The position numbers and the translations under genes were made by a program. A stretch of DNA of 64,000 nucleotides, taken from assembly GCA_022828595.1 (NCBI GenBank), contig JAKGHH010000001.1, positions 72,598,401-72,662,400 of the forward strand, read 5' to 3'. This stretch comes from Nelumbo lutea. Lineage: Eukaryota > Streptophyta > Magnoliopsida > Proteales > Nelumbonaceae. This document shows positions 10,266 through 20,587 of the stretch, piece after piece. The stretch's first letter is position 1; each line of letters opens with the position of its first letter. The notes below the pieces were generated by a model. That model saw only the letters and a list, made by a program, of their open reading frames with translations, was not told the DNA's origin and ran no database searches.

Positions 10266-12940
10266 TATTGTATTTTATTTTATGTTGTAATATTATTCTC
10301 GAGACCAAAGTTTTGGGTTTTTGGCTACTAGTAGTAGCACTGAACCCTACTCAAGATTAAAGTCTTCCCTCCGTCAGAGTTGTTTTTATTCACGTTTATG
10401 TTTCAACTTGGGTGGAGACGTGGAGTTGGCTTGAGCATTTGTTGAAATTTGAAGGGGCCCCGAAGCCCATGTTGTTCTGTAGAGATCCACATTCCACAAA
10501 CTCAACTCGATAAAATTGGGTTGGGTTGAAGTTGAGGAGTGATGGTATTAGTCTTTTTTTTTTTTTTTTGTGCAAAACTCACCGAGAGCTTGTCTCTTTT
10601 GGAAGGAGATGGTGTGAGCATAAGCTGGAACTATGATATTGATGTTATCCAGATCATCATCGCCGTCATTATCCTCTTCTTCATCGTCCAGTTCATCATT
10701 ACCGTCGGACGGGAATATCTTGCTGTATGTAGGGGTCTGAGACGTCGGTGTGTGGCTGTCGGTACCATCGAAGAAGTCGATTGTAGCGAATACGTGCCAC
10801 AAGGCGGCAAGACACTTGATAGACTGTGCCTTATGCGTGATCTTGATGGCGCTGCGCAGGCATATGAAGAGCCCCGTCACCAGCGTGATGGAGCACATCT
10901 GCACACATACACATATACACAGCCCAGGTCTCTAACCAAATTAGTATTATATGGTTGGTCATGTCTCATCTACTCTTGTCGATCGATCAAAATAATACAT
11001 AGGAACTGTGGCGAGATCAGAGAGATGTTGGCATACCGCGAGTTCTCCAGACTTGAGGATGGTGACATTGGCGTGGGCACGGGTGGTGACGAGGAGGCAA
11101 GCAAATAAACTCGCCGTGACGAGGGTGAGGGTGTAGATGATGAAGGCACGGAAGCGATGGCTTATGATGCGTAGGTGCCTCCTGATCCTGAGGTGCTCCT
11201 TCAACACCAAACCCACATTTGACTCTTTCTGGAACACCTGGGCGAAGTCTTGGATCCTCAGAATCTGGAGGTAGCAGATGAGGCGGAAGAGAACACAGAC
11301 CAGGAAGAAGATGGAAGTCCGGTAGAGCCACGAGCACAGCTCAAGCGTGCATGCCAAGGTGTCGCTCACGTAAATGTTTATCAGGAATGGGATACCGGCC
11401 TTCCCGGAGCTGTACCACCATATCTTGTAGCTGCTTTCCGCCGCGAAGCTTGGTACCACGAACACGGCTAGCATCTTCAATGATTTCTGCGTTGCATATA
11501 TATTTAATTTAATTTGCTTCTTTTTAGTTGCTGATGATACTAATATTTTTTTTCAAGAATAAATAAATTAAAGTTGACACTATAGTGATGACCCACTTCT
11601 CACTGATTGAACTGTTTTATGATTAAACAACAAAATGAAGACAGATCTTTTCCAGAGAAGATATATTTTGGAGACTTGTTAATTACTTTGTCTGCATTCG
11701 ATCTTTGATCCTTTTCTTACAGGCGTAGAAGCTTAAAAGAGAAGTCTTTGTTTCACTTTTAATTGGGCAAATGAGATTGAAAGATCATGACAAAGAAGTA
11801 ATTGTTGTTTTTTTGTTCTTGATCAAACTATAGATTATAAAACAAAAAAAAAAAAAAAAGAAGAAAAAGAAGATTTCTCTTCCACAATTAATTCTGAAAA
11901 AGGAGGATTGCAGCATCATCATTTATATTACTTGTTTACGTTGAATTCTATTTTATACTTGAGCTCCAAATGTGTGGTTGAACGGGTCTGATGCAGATTG
12001 ATTTTGTGGTTAATTCGTTGAGAAAATGGAGGATTTTGGCTGAAAATGTGATCTTTGAAGCAAAAACTGAGAAAATTTGCAGTTTTTATTAAACTGAATT
12101 TGCTCTTGGGCATGAGCCTTCTATTTGTTTCTGTAGCAGGGGTATGTTTCCTCTGTTCGTTTCTTTCTCTCTTGTTTTCAATTCATTTCTCTGAGTTTCA
12201 ACATCCTTAGTACAGCATGAAATTAAGCAGGAAAGAGCCAGACACCCAATTATTTGAATCCAAAAACCCAGAAATTAAAAACGTGAACAAAAAATGGGGA
12301 TTGTTTAAGCCAAAAATCCAATCTAGCTTAAAAATTAAAAAAGAAAAAGAAGAATTCTTTTATTTCTGGTAAGCAAGTTCCCCAATATTCAATGATAATA
12401 TTTATCAAAATTTCATAAACTCAATTCGGAGATGTTGGGATGATAACTCAGCTAATTAAGACTCCGAATTGGCTGGAGACAAAATCACGAAGATGGAAAG
12501 AAGAGGAAGAAACATACATTGAGCTGCTGTATATAACCGTGTCGAACCTTCTCGCTCTCATCGCAAAGCTTATCGAGGAAGAGAAACCTGCGAAGACCGT
12601 ACTTGCGAATAAAGGCAGAGAGACAGAGGAAGGAGACAGTGGCAACGGAAGATAGAGAGAGTTGAACAACCCCGTCGAAACGGCGCCGATGTTTGTGATC
12701 GCAACTCCGACAGGCGAGGAAGAAGTATGTGATAAGCGGTACGACGATGTTCATGAATAGGAAGAAAGTCCAAGAGAGAAAGGTGGTACAGGTATTAGAC
12801 TGATCGACGCACATATATCTAAGCCACGATCTAAAGCTCTGCAGTTCATCTCTTGGGTTAGAAAAGCAACGCGTAAGGGACCTCGCTCTCGTTCTGGGAG
12901 TTCTGTTCAACAAAGCTTCTCTGTCGTCCCCCATTTTCAT
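9978..12940 (-). CDS. DUF3537 family multi-pass membrane protein
   Basis: Four exons on the minus strand: 12940-12518, 11486-11037, 10898-10583, 10114-9978, joining in frame to 441 residues; all donors are GT and acceptors AG. Diagnostic family blocks are FLDKLCDESEKVRHGY (121-136), SSYKIWWYSSG, ACTLELCSWLYRTSIFF (186-202), EHLRIRRHLRIISHRFR (238-254), LVTGLFICLRSA and a closing DRTFLHTIV...LGKTIGIS. Hydrophobic stretches near 54-77, 92-111, 145-158, 184-216, 253-275, 293-309 and the C-terminus suggest about seven membrane spans. An acidic loop (DELDDEEEDNDGDDD) lies between the last two. The family (Pfam DUF3537) has been proposed as plant relatives of insect gustatory receptors; its molecular role is unproven. 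Two in-frame ATGs (12940, 12934) are possible starts. The last exon is only 45 codons with stop and is easy to miss. No lesions are seen. Confidence 0.9.
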
Positions 12941-13417
12941 GGATTTCTATGTCTAGGCTACTGGATGTGGATCTATCTCTTTAACTTGCGTCCGTTGGCA
13001 ACTCCTCCTCCCTCGAAAAGAGACCAAGTTTAAGAGAAGAAGTGAAATTTTCTTTTTTAATTTCTTAATGAACAGAATAATAAAATGCAGAGGGAGTCAC
13101 TGGTCAGGGAGGGAGAGAACCAAAAATAGGTGTGTGGGAGGGGGGAGGGTCGGAGGCGGAGGCGGAGCGAGCCCCAAGGTAAGGATCGGCCTATACTACT
13201 AATCTAGGCGGTTTTCGGGGAGTGATCCGGGTGAATCCAAATCCGAATTAAATGCTTATAGCATGCTTATCTGGATCTATTATATGTATATGTGGAATAA
13301 AAGGGTCAGAAAAGATGACCGTCCGATTCCGATGAATATGTTACACATAGCCATAGGTATAGCGAATCAAATTAGGACATAATGGCCATTTCCATACTCA
13401 CTAGTGCACGTGAGGGT
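12941..13417 (-). promoter_or_regulatory. Upstream region of the DUF3537 gene
   Basis: This stretch holds the 5' leader and proximal promoter of the minus-strand gene. On the coding strand a CT-rich leader-like run (complement of 13090-13170) lies 150-230 bp upstream of the start codon. No specific binding site can be named with confidence. Confidence 0.35.
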
Positions 13418-13765
13418 GGGGCTCGCATCTGTGAACCCATGGTGTCACGGGAAGCGTGGACCCTCCAGTTAGAGGTGTACACGTCGCCTTATTGGTTTTA
13501 ACAACAAACTAGCAGGGTTTGGACATTAACATTCATTCGGCTGATTGAACTGGGGAGGGTGAATCGTGAATTCATGGGTTCAACCCCTCGCCGGTCGCCA
13601 CCTCTACCCCCACTGTCTCTGATAGTGGCCGGTTCAACTAATCAAGTGAATGTTAACGGCAAAACCCCGTTAGTTTGTTGTTAATACCAATGAGGTGATG
13701 TGTACGCCTTTTTACTGGAGGGTCACGCTTTCCGTGAACTCATGGGTTCAGAGGATGCGAGCCCC
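13418..13765. mobile_element. Fold-back element with arms of about 150 bp
   Basis: The left arm begins GGGGCTCGCATC and the right arm ends GATGCGAGCCCC. The arms continue to match inward (AACCCATG / CATGGGTT, GGACCCTCCAG / CTGGAGGGTC, AACAACAAACTA / TAGTTTGTTGTT) across about 150 bp each, leaving a small loop near 13575-13620. Long terminal inverted repeats without coding sequence suggest a Mutator-like or foldback MITE. No target duplication was resolved. Confidence 0.75.
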
Positions 13766-15189
13766 CGTGGGGTAGGGGTGGCGAGTCTGGCGAGAATCAG
13801 GATTCAGTCAGAGCAAAGTTGGTTTGAACAGCCGGTTCGGACTCGGTGCGTTTAGACTCGAAGGGATTTTCTCTTCGAGTCCACTAAAATTTTGATACGT
13901 CTTTTGGTGTTAGACTGGTCGGTCACCGGTGAATGGCTGAAGTTTTACTGCAGGTTATGATTGATAAAAATATTTTTAAATAAAAATTGATAAATATAAA
14001 ATTTGTATAAAGAAATTTAACTAAATATTGACAGAAAGTTCTGAACCCTCATGTTCTCATACTTAACCTTTATCACCCAACCATTAATAGGAAGACAAAA
14101 CCTTTCTCACGGTTGTGGCTTTGGATTTGCAAGACACGAGACATCTTCTTCTTCCTCCATACTAAGCTTCTAAAAGCAAAACCAATAGTTCCAATTCTCT
14201 AAAAATATTTTTTCAAGAAAAATATATTCAAACAGTCATGCTGTCACGTTGATGATAAGCTCTAAAAAATTTCCATTTTCCAAGGATTCTTGGGTTTCAG
14301 ATTTTAATACAAAAATGTGGTATTAGGAATTTTAAGACAGAAATCAGTGAATCCATTAAATTGGTCAATGTTGACAACTTGTCAAAATGAATTAGAGTTA
14401 GGATCTTCAGTCTTACAAAAGATTTTTGGACACAAATCAGCCTGTTCATTAGCTTTTTTATTCTCAGTTTCTGCCTCTGTATTTTGGGGTTTCATTCAAC
14501 TTTGAATACTTTGATGTTTGAAACTTTATGTTAATACCATTGCTATCGTAACTAAAATCTACAGTGTCATTTTGTTGCAGTTTGAACACCATACATAAGG
14601 CTTGTTATTGTTACTGGGGAGAGGTTTTGAGTCACAATCTGCAAGTCTTTCTTACAAATTGCCGAATGTAGATTTTTTTTTATTTCTTTTCTCAATTTTT
14701 ATTTAAACTTCAACCGGTTGTAACTGATGGTGAATTAAACATAAAATGATGTGTCAAAATTTTAATGGATTCGAAGATAAAATTCCTTCAGTCCAAACGC
14801 ACTGATGATTCTTCTCTGCGTTCACCTGGGAGGGCGTGAGTCGTGACCGCATGGCTCAAAAATCAGCTACGCCGTTGGATTAAGCTGTGTTAAAACCATA
14901 AATCACGGCCCTCGATGTATCGCTGGCTTCACCCTGAATGAATTGGTTGAGTTGACGTAAGACGTAAGGTGGAGTCACAGAGCAATGCACTGCATCTGCA
15001 TGAAAGGTTTGTGATTTGTTGATTTTAGCCCAGGGATTTCCACCGGCGTAGATCGTAGTGATTGAAATACTGTTAGTACGTATTGACAGCAACCCACATT
15101 TGCTACGCCCCTGCACCGAAACAAGTAAATCAAAACTTTTGATTTCTTGATGGGGCCACTGCAGTTGATGCAAGGCCATTCTGTTTATG
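13766..15189. other. Intergenic, no gene recognised
   Basis: No recognised domain on either strand. The part 14820-15189 is noticeably less AT-rich than its surroundings, but its open frames match nothing I know and no splice model stands out. Confidence 0.4.
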
Positions 15190-15323
15190 ATCTGCTCCTC
15201 ACAAATAGGCGCGAGATACATTCACGGTAACATCTCCTGTGAATATTTACTAATAAATACGGGAGATGTTCCTAATAATATACGTGTGAGGCGCCAGTGA
15301 GGCGCAAGGTGTGAGAAGCAGAT
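15190..15323. mobile_element. Hairpin MITE, diverged copy D
   Basis: ATCTGCTCCTCACA at the left is mirrored by TGTGAGAAGCAGAT at the right, and the centre contains AACATCTCC and GGAGATGTTCC, the core of the family at 981-1252 and 4365-4519. Confidence 0.65.
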
Positions 15324-16720
15324 AGCCCTGTGATACGACAATTACTTCTTCTAATTCAATATGGGAGCCACTTTATATGCATCGACGGCCATGAACTTCA
15401 TTTCACTTTTCACGGTTTTGGCGCCGCGCTAATATAAAAAATGTAGTTTGGGCTTGAAATTTAAAGTTGAAACACAATAATACATTCCAATTTTCCGTCA
15501 AAGTCGTCGGGTAGGGGTCTAACGTCTAAGCGAGTGAGTCAATTCCCGATTTATTCGGACTCGGTTTGAAGATCACTGAATCGAATTGAGTTGGATTCAA
15601 CTTTCGTAATATCCGATTTGAGTAGTTCATAGGTTTAATCAAGCTACTAATAAAATATTAATTTCAATATATTTATATTTATAATATAAATGAATACTAA
15701 TTTATTTATAATATAAATAAATTTAAAATCAAGTTTCATAATATATTTTTATTTTTAATATTTTTAATATTAATTTATTTATAATTTTTAATAACAATTT
15801 ATTTATATTAACTTGAGCCGAGTCCTCAAGTAACTCATAAAATATCAACTCAAGTCGAGTTTCAAGCTCCAAGTTTTTTTGAATCGATTTGAGTAACTCG
15901 CAAATATCAACTTGAGTCGAATTTGAGTGTGAAACTAAAAACTCGATCGAGTTCAAAGTCAAGTTTCTAATATCAGCGTGTCAATTGAAACCACAATACT
16001 CCCGAGTTCAATAAAAATAATTCATTAATTGTTACATCTATACTTTGGGGCTAAGCCTGTTGTGTAGTCAACAAGACAATTAAAATAGGGAAAATAAGAA
16101 GACCAGAAGAGCAGTTAGTGAATACATTATGTATCGACATAAATAAAATATAGAAAATTTGGTTTATAATTTAAAATTAAGAATAAAAACATGGTAAAAG
16201 TTCTGTTAAATAATGGTTAAAGTTCGTTTAAATAAAAATTCGTGTGCGTTACTTTAAAGTCAAAATTTATATAGATGTATGTACAATATATCAAATATAT
16301 TAATATAAAATATAAATAGGTTCTAAATTTTTTTAGAAATATATAATAAAAATCTTGCATTTTGACCCATATTAAAAATCTATGATGTGGAAAAAATATG
16401 GTATGGAAAGAGTTTTGACCAATTAAAATCCATCCATGAATTTTGATAAATTATAACTGATTCGCTACTACGTCTATTATTCCAGTTGATTGGTCAGATA
16501 TTTTCCGGATATCATATCTTTTTCATATCATAGCCGAAATCCAAATTAGTTAGCGCCGCTACTATATGTATGATTAGTCCCATTTTTTATTGGGCCCAAG
16601 CATATTTTAAAGCTTGTGGGCTTGGCTGTAGGTTTTAGGCTAAATTAATAACAGGTATGAGGTATTAGGTAATGATTTATATTACTAATTTTTAATTTGT
16701 GTTTGATTTTTTTTTATTTA
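15324..16720. repeat. AT-rich intergenic with degraded repeat near 15540-15965
   Basis: Between about 15540 and 15965 the words GAGTTCAA, TCGAGTT, GATTTGAGTAACTC and AACTCAAGTCGAG recur on both strands, as in many old plant DNA transposons, but termini are not clear. The rest, 15966-16720, shows nothing I can assign. Confidence 0.35.
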
Positions 16721-17085
16721 GTCTCAATTTGGAAGGAGTATGAATGCAAATATGTACAGTGCAAATACAAGCAAAATTGAACAAAATACAAGATTTTACA
16801 CCCTACAAATATGTAGAGCGCAAAAAACCTTATATTTTGTTCTATTTTGTATGAATTTGCACTATGCATATTTGTATTTGTATTCCTTCCAAACAAGTCT
16901 TACGCTCAATTTGGAAGGAGTACAAATGCAAATGTGTAGAATGTAAAACCTTATATTTTGTATTATTTTATATGTATTTACATTTATATTCAGGCTCAAT
17001 TTAAGGAGAACAAATACAAATATATATGATACAAATATTTGTACTCTATAAATTTATATTTGTACTCCTTCCAAACTGAGCTTTA
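16721..17085. mobile_element. Cluster of GGCTCAATTTGGAAGGAGTA MITEs
   Basis: Unit 1 (about 16722-16899) starts CTCAATTTGGAAGGAGTA and ends with the mirrored TATTCCTTCCAAACAAG. A truncated unit begins at about 16909 with CTCAATTTGGAAGGAGTACA, and a third (about 16993-17083) starts GGCTCAATTTAAGGAG and ends CTCCTTCCAAACTGAGC. Each is a fold-back of ATTTGTATTTG words. The arrangement looks like nested or tandem insertions of one family. Confidence 0.7.
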
Positions 17086-17395
17086 ACTGTATATTTACGT
17101 CTTGAACACCAATATTTTTTAAGGTATAAAATATGTGATTAGATATGATATGAATTAAAAGATAGAGCTAAGAGATTGCATAATATGTACAATAGGCTTC
17201 GGGTTGGGCCTGAATATTTTGTATTAATAGGTGCACAATACAAGCAGCTCTTACGGTCGCACCAACTAACTGCCAACCCTAAGCTTGAGGAGGTTTTAAT
17301 TTCCAATTTTAAAAGGCGCTCCATATCTTCACTCTCTTCGACAGGACCAACACCTGATTGGGGACCCAAACTCTCTTCGATGTCAGCTATGAGCT

Positions 17396-17766
17396 TGTTA
17401 GATCTCTTTGTCCCACATTGGTAGTATGGGATGCTAATGTGAGATATCTCACATTGGTAGTATGGGATGTGTTGTGTGATATACATGTGCTTGGTTTCCA
17501 TCCCTATAACAAATTAATAACTAGCTTTTAGGGGCAACTTCTCCTAAATCATATATCAAATGGTATCAAAACCTACACTATGCTTCCCAGTTGCAATCAT
17601 ATGACGCAGGTGGTGACATCAATATGGCAGTGTTTAGCCGGGGCTAGGTGGACTAATGTAAAGCCAACCTACATGGGTGCTAGACTGCGGTGCATGGTGG
17701 AATGTTACAATCCCTTTGTCCTACATTGATAGTATGGGATGCTAATGGGAGATATTCCACATGGGG
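17396..17766 (+). mobile_element. TRIM-like miniature LTR retrotransposon
   Basis: A left LTR (17396-17558) begins TGTTAGATCTCTTTG and ends ATATATCA; two bases later comes TGGTATCAAAAC (17561-17572), the methionine-tRNA type primer site. After about 130 noncoding bases a second LTR copy starts at 17703 (TGTTACAATCCCTTTG, sharing GTATGGGATGCTAATG) but loses similarity near 17766. Length and lack of coding sequence fit a TRIM with a truncated 3' LTR. Confidence 0.7.
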
Positions 17767-18028
17767 TTTGAATGATACTCAAAATCTGAGCATCAAGAAG
17801 TTGGATGTGTTTGATCTGAGTATCAAGGTCATCCGAGTTTATTAGAGAACAGTAGTACATCTACATCATTCTTTTAATATGTACATCTACATCGTTCTTT
17901 TAATATATATATATATATTAAAACAAGGGAGTCTAGAAATTTTCTCATTTTTTTAATTTTATTAATCCATGTCATTTTCAAAACTATCAATTAGAATCTC
18001 TTCTTTCCTCAAAAAAATCTTCCTAAAA

Positions 18029-18076
<48 letters not shown>

Positions 18077-19487
18077 ACACATTCCAATAACCTAAATAAT
18101 CTAATATCCTAAAATTTTTCCTAAACAACCTCCCCCACTATCCCCAACTTTCTCCTAAGTTGTCTCTAATTTAGTAGAGAGTTTCTTTCCTAAATTATCT
18201 CTAATTCTTATTTATCTTCTCCCCCATTTTTATCTACACCATCTAAAGAAAGTTTGAATTATAAAATTTAAGAATTATTTAAATATTCTAACAAAATTAT
18301 ATAATAACTTTAAAATATTTATTAAAAGACACAAAATAATTATAATCAATTTAATAATGATCATATTATTAATAATTATATATTTTTACAAAAAAATTCA
18401 CGAAATTATGTACAAACAATATAAATTATGATTTCTTGGATTATTCAATCTAAATGTTATTCAAATAATAAAAATATAACATTAAAAGTGAAATATTATT
18501 TAAATATTTTAATAACTAAATATCTTAAATAACAAAATATTAAAATTAATATTTTAAATAAATCAATAATATATTTTAAATAGTTACGAATAACTTTCAA
18601 TTATAATAAATAGATTAAGATTTTAAATATTTAGTTAAATAACTAAATATTTTAAATAACAAAATATTTAACATAATTAGATTTTAAATAGTTAAAATAA
18701 GAAAATTATGTATTAATAGTACTATAATTTGATGGATTATTAAATTCAACAAGTAATTAATATTTTAAAATGTAAATAATGACATTATTTCAATTAATAA
18801 ATAATATTGTAAATAACTAATTTCATTTATACTAATTGATAATTCTAGAAAATAACTTTCAAAAAATATTGTTTATTAATAAAAATTTTAAAAACTTAAC
18901 CTTTATTTATTATATATTTATCTATACTAAAATTAATATTTATTGTATTTCAATAATTATTTATTGTTTTTTGTGATAAATATATTTTCACTAATTATGT
19001 ATAAATCTATTTTTATTTTGTTATTTAATAGGAAATTTTCAATAATTATTAGAGTTTAAACTACTATTATTTAGATTTTTAAATTTAATTTATTATGTAT
19101 TTTTGTTATAAATTTTTAATAATTATTGAAGATTAAACTATTGTTCACGGGTTGGTTTGGTTCAGTTGTAGGTTGTTTGGCCAACCAAATCGACCTGGTT
19201 AGGTTGGGGGACTAGTCACTCAGGTTAGATTGGTTTAAGTCAATTTTCGGTTTGGTCGATGGGTTCAAAAATTAAATTTAAAAATTAAGTTTAAATTGAA
19301 AAAAATTACAATGGAATTATTTAAAATTTAAATTTATGATATAAACCATTTTAGCCTAAAAAATCTTAGGATTTTTCGCTTTCCCATATTAAAAAATATT
19401 AATATATATATTTATGGTCAGGTCATTATTGAACCAAAGCTGACTGGAAATACTAAAAATCAGGTTGGTCATTTTCATTTGTTTGAT

Positions 19488-20010
19488 TCGGAATGGCAAC
19501 AGGGTGGGGCAGGGATGATGAACCTCTCCCCATCCACGTCTTCGTCCCATCCCCACTAATGGGGACAAAGTTATCTCCATCCACCAATGTTCAAAGTATT
19601 GACACGTATCGGCCTGTATCGACCCGTATTGGCCGATACGTGTCGTTCCAAGGCCCCTCTAATACACCCCTATAGTGGGTGTATTAAAGGTCTGACCAAT
19701 TCAGGGGGTAGAGGAGACCTAAACCGTGAACCAGTTGCGGAAAAAAAAAAACCAACCAAAATGTGTATTGATTCGCCCAATATGCCCTTACCGACATATC
19801 AGACGTATCAATATTTTGAACCTTGCCATCAACGTCTCCACGAGGATCCTCACTCTTCGTGATTATTTATAATGTCAACCATTATATTTTTGTTTTTTTA
19901 TTTTATTTAAAAAATACAAATAAAATAATTAAAATTTACAATCCTATTAGAAAAGATTCAAAAATAGTCAACCATATTTTTAAAAATATTAACATATAGA
20001 CGTATGCACG

Positions 20011-20045
<35 letters not shown>

Positions 20046-20264
20046 ATGTGTGTGTATACATATGTATTAACGAGGATCCCATGGGATAAGGATCAGGGTC
20101 CACATGGGGCAAGGAGTTCTCTCCCCTTCCCCACACCATCTCTGCCAACAGGGGTGAAAATTTCCCTATCTCCATCCCCATAAGAGGAAAATTATCCCCT
20201 TCTCTGCCCCATTTGGGGCAGATTCCCATGGGGATCGGAGAAATAGGAAAAATTTCCATCCCTA
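19488..20264. mobile_element. hAT-like element, TAGGAATGGCAA family, inside the Helitron
   Basis: The left end TCGGAATGGCAAC mirrors the right end TTTCCATCCCTA, with 8-bp flanks TGTTTGAT and AGTTTGAT (7 of 8 match). The interior is rich in GGGGATGG and CCCCATC words. The second member, at 53406-53948, has the same ends and the same kind of interior. It is interrupted by a smaller palindromic element at about 19589-19821 and by a TA/GT microsatellite near 20011-20055. Confidence 0.75.
19589..19821. mobile_element. Palindromic MITE nested in the hAT-like element
   Basis: GTTCAAAGTATTGACACGTA at the left mirrors TACGTATCAATATTTTGAAC-like sequence at the right (19803-19821), and inside, GTATCGGCC and GGCCGATAC words repeat in inverted order. 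The flanks CCACCAATG and CCATCAACG could be a decayed 9-bp duplication. Confidence 0.6.
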
Positions 20265-20587
20265 AGTTTGATAAACAATCCTATATAAAATTAATTATTA
20301 TTATTTTTGTATTGTAAAAAAATATTAAAAGTAACATATAAAATACAGATGATTATTAATTATTGTATAAAACAATTGTATATTCTTACATATTTCTATT
20401 ATTTAACTTAACAAATCCCGTGCATCGCACGGGTCCCTGCTAGTTATTATAGTGAAATGTTAATATAACCCCTCACAATCAATTCCTTGGACAACCAAGA
20501 GATCGATTCGATGCATTGCCCATTACTCCCGCTACTGTTGCTTCTTTTTTTTTTTTTTTTCCTATTCTTTTACATTCTCTACACAAG

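Larger units (their letters stand above)
17892..20443 (+). mobile_element. Composite non-autonomous Helitron
   Basis: The right end is textbook: a 7-bp stem hairpin CCCGTGC-ATC-GCACGGG (20417-20433), six bases, then CTAG (20440-20443), followed by the host T. The left end lies near 17892-17915, where TATATATATTAAAACAAGG resembles plant Helitron 5' ends, though a preceding 27-bp duplication (GTACATCTACATC...) blurs the exact TC. The interior is AT-rich, has a CT microsatellite at 18031-18074, and carries a nested hAT-like element. No helicase or Rep coding sequence is present. Confidence 0.65.

Noticed and set aside
10539..11108. A 189-residue plus-strand open frame
   Set aside because: It lies antisense to exons 2 and 3 of the DUF3537 gene and begins in a poly(T) run; no family similarity of its own.
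14820..15189. A possible small gene in a less AT-rich island (113-residue minus frame)
   Set aside because: No recognised domain, no good splice or start context, and it abuts a MITE; left as unassigned.
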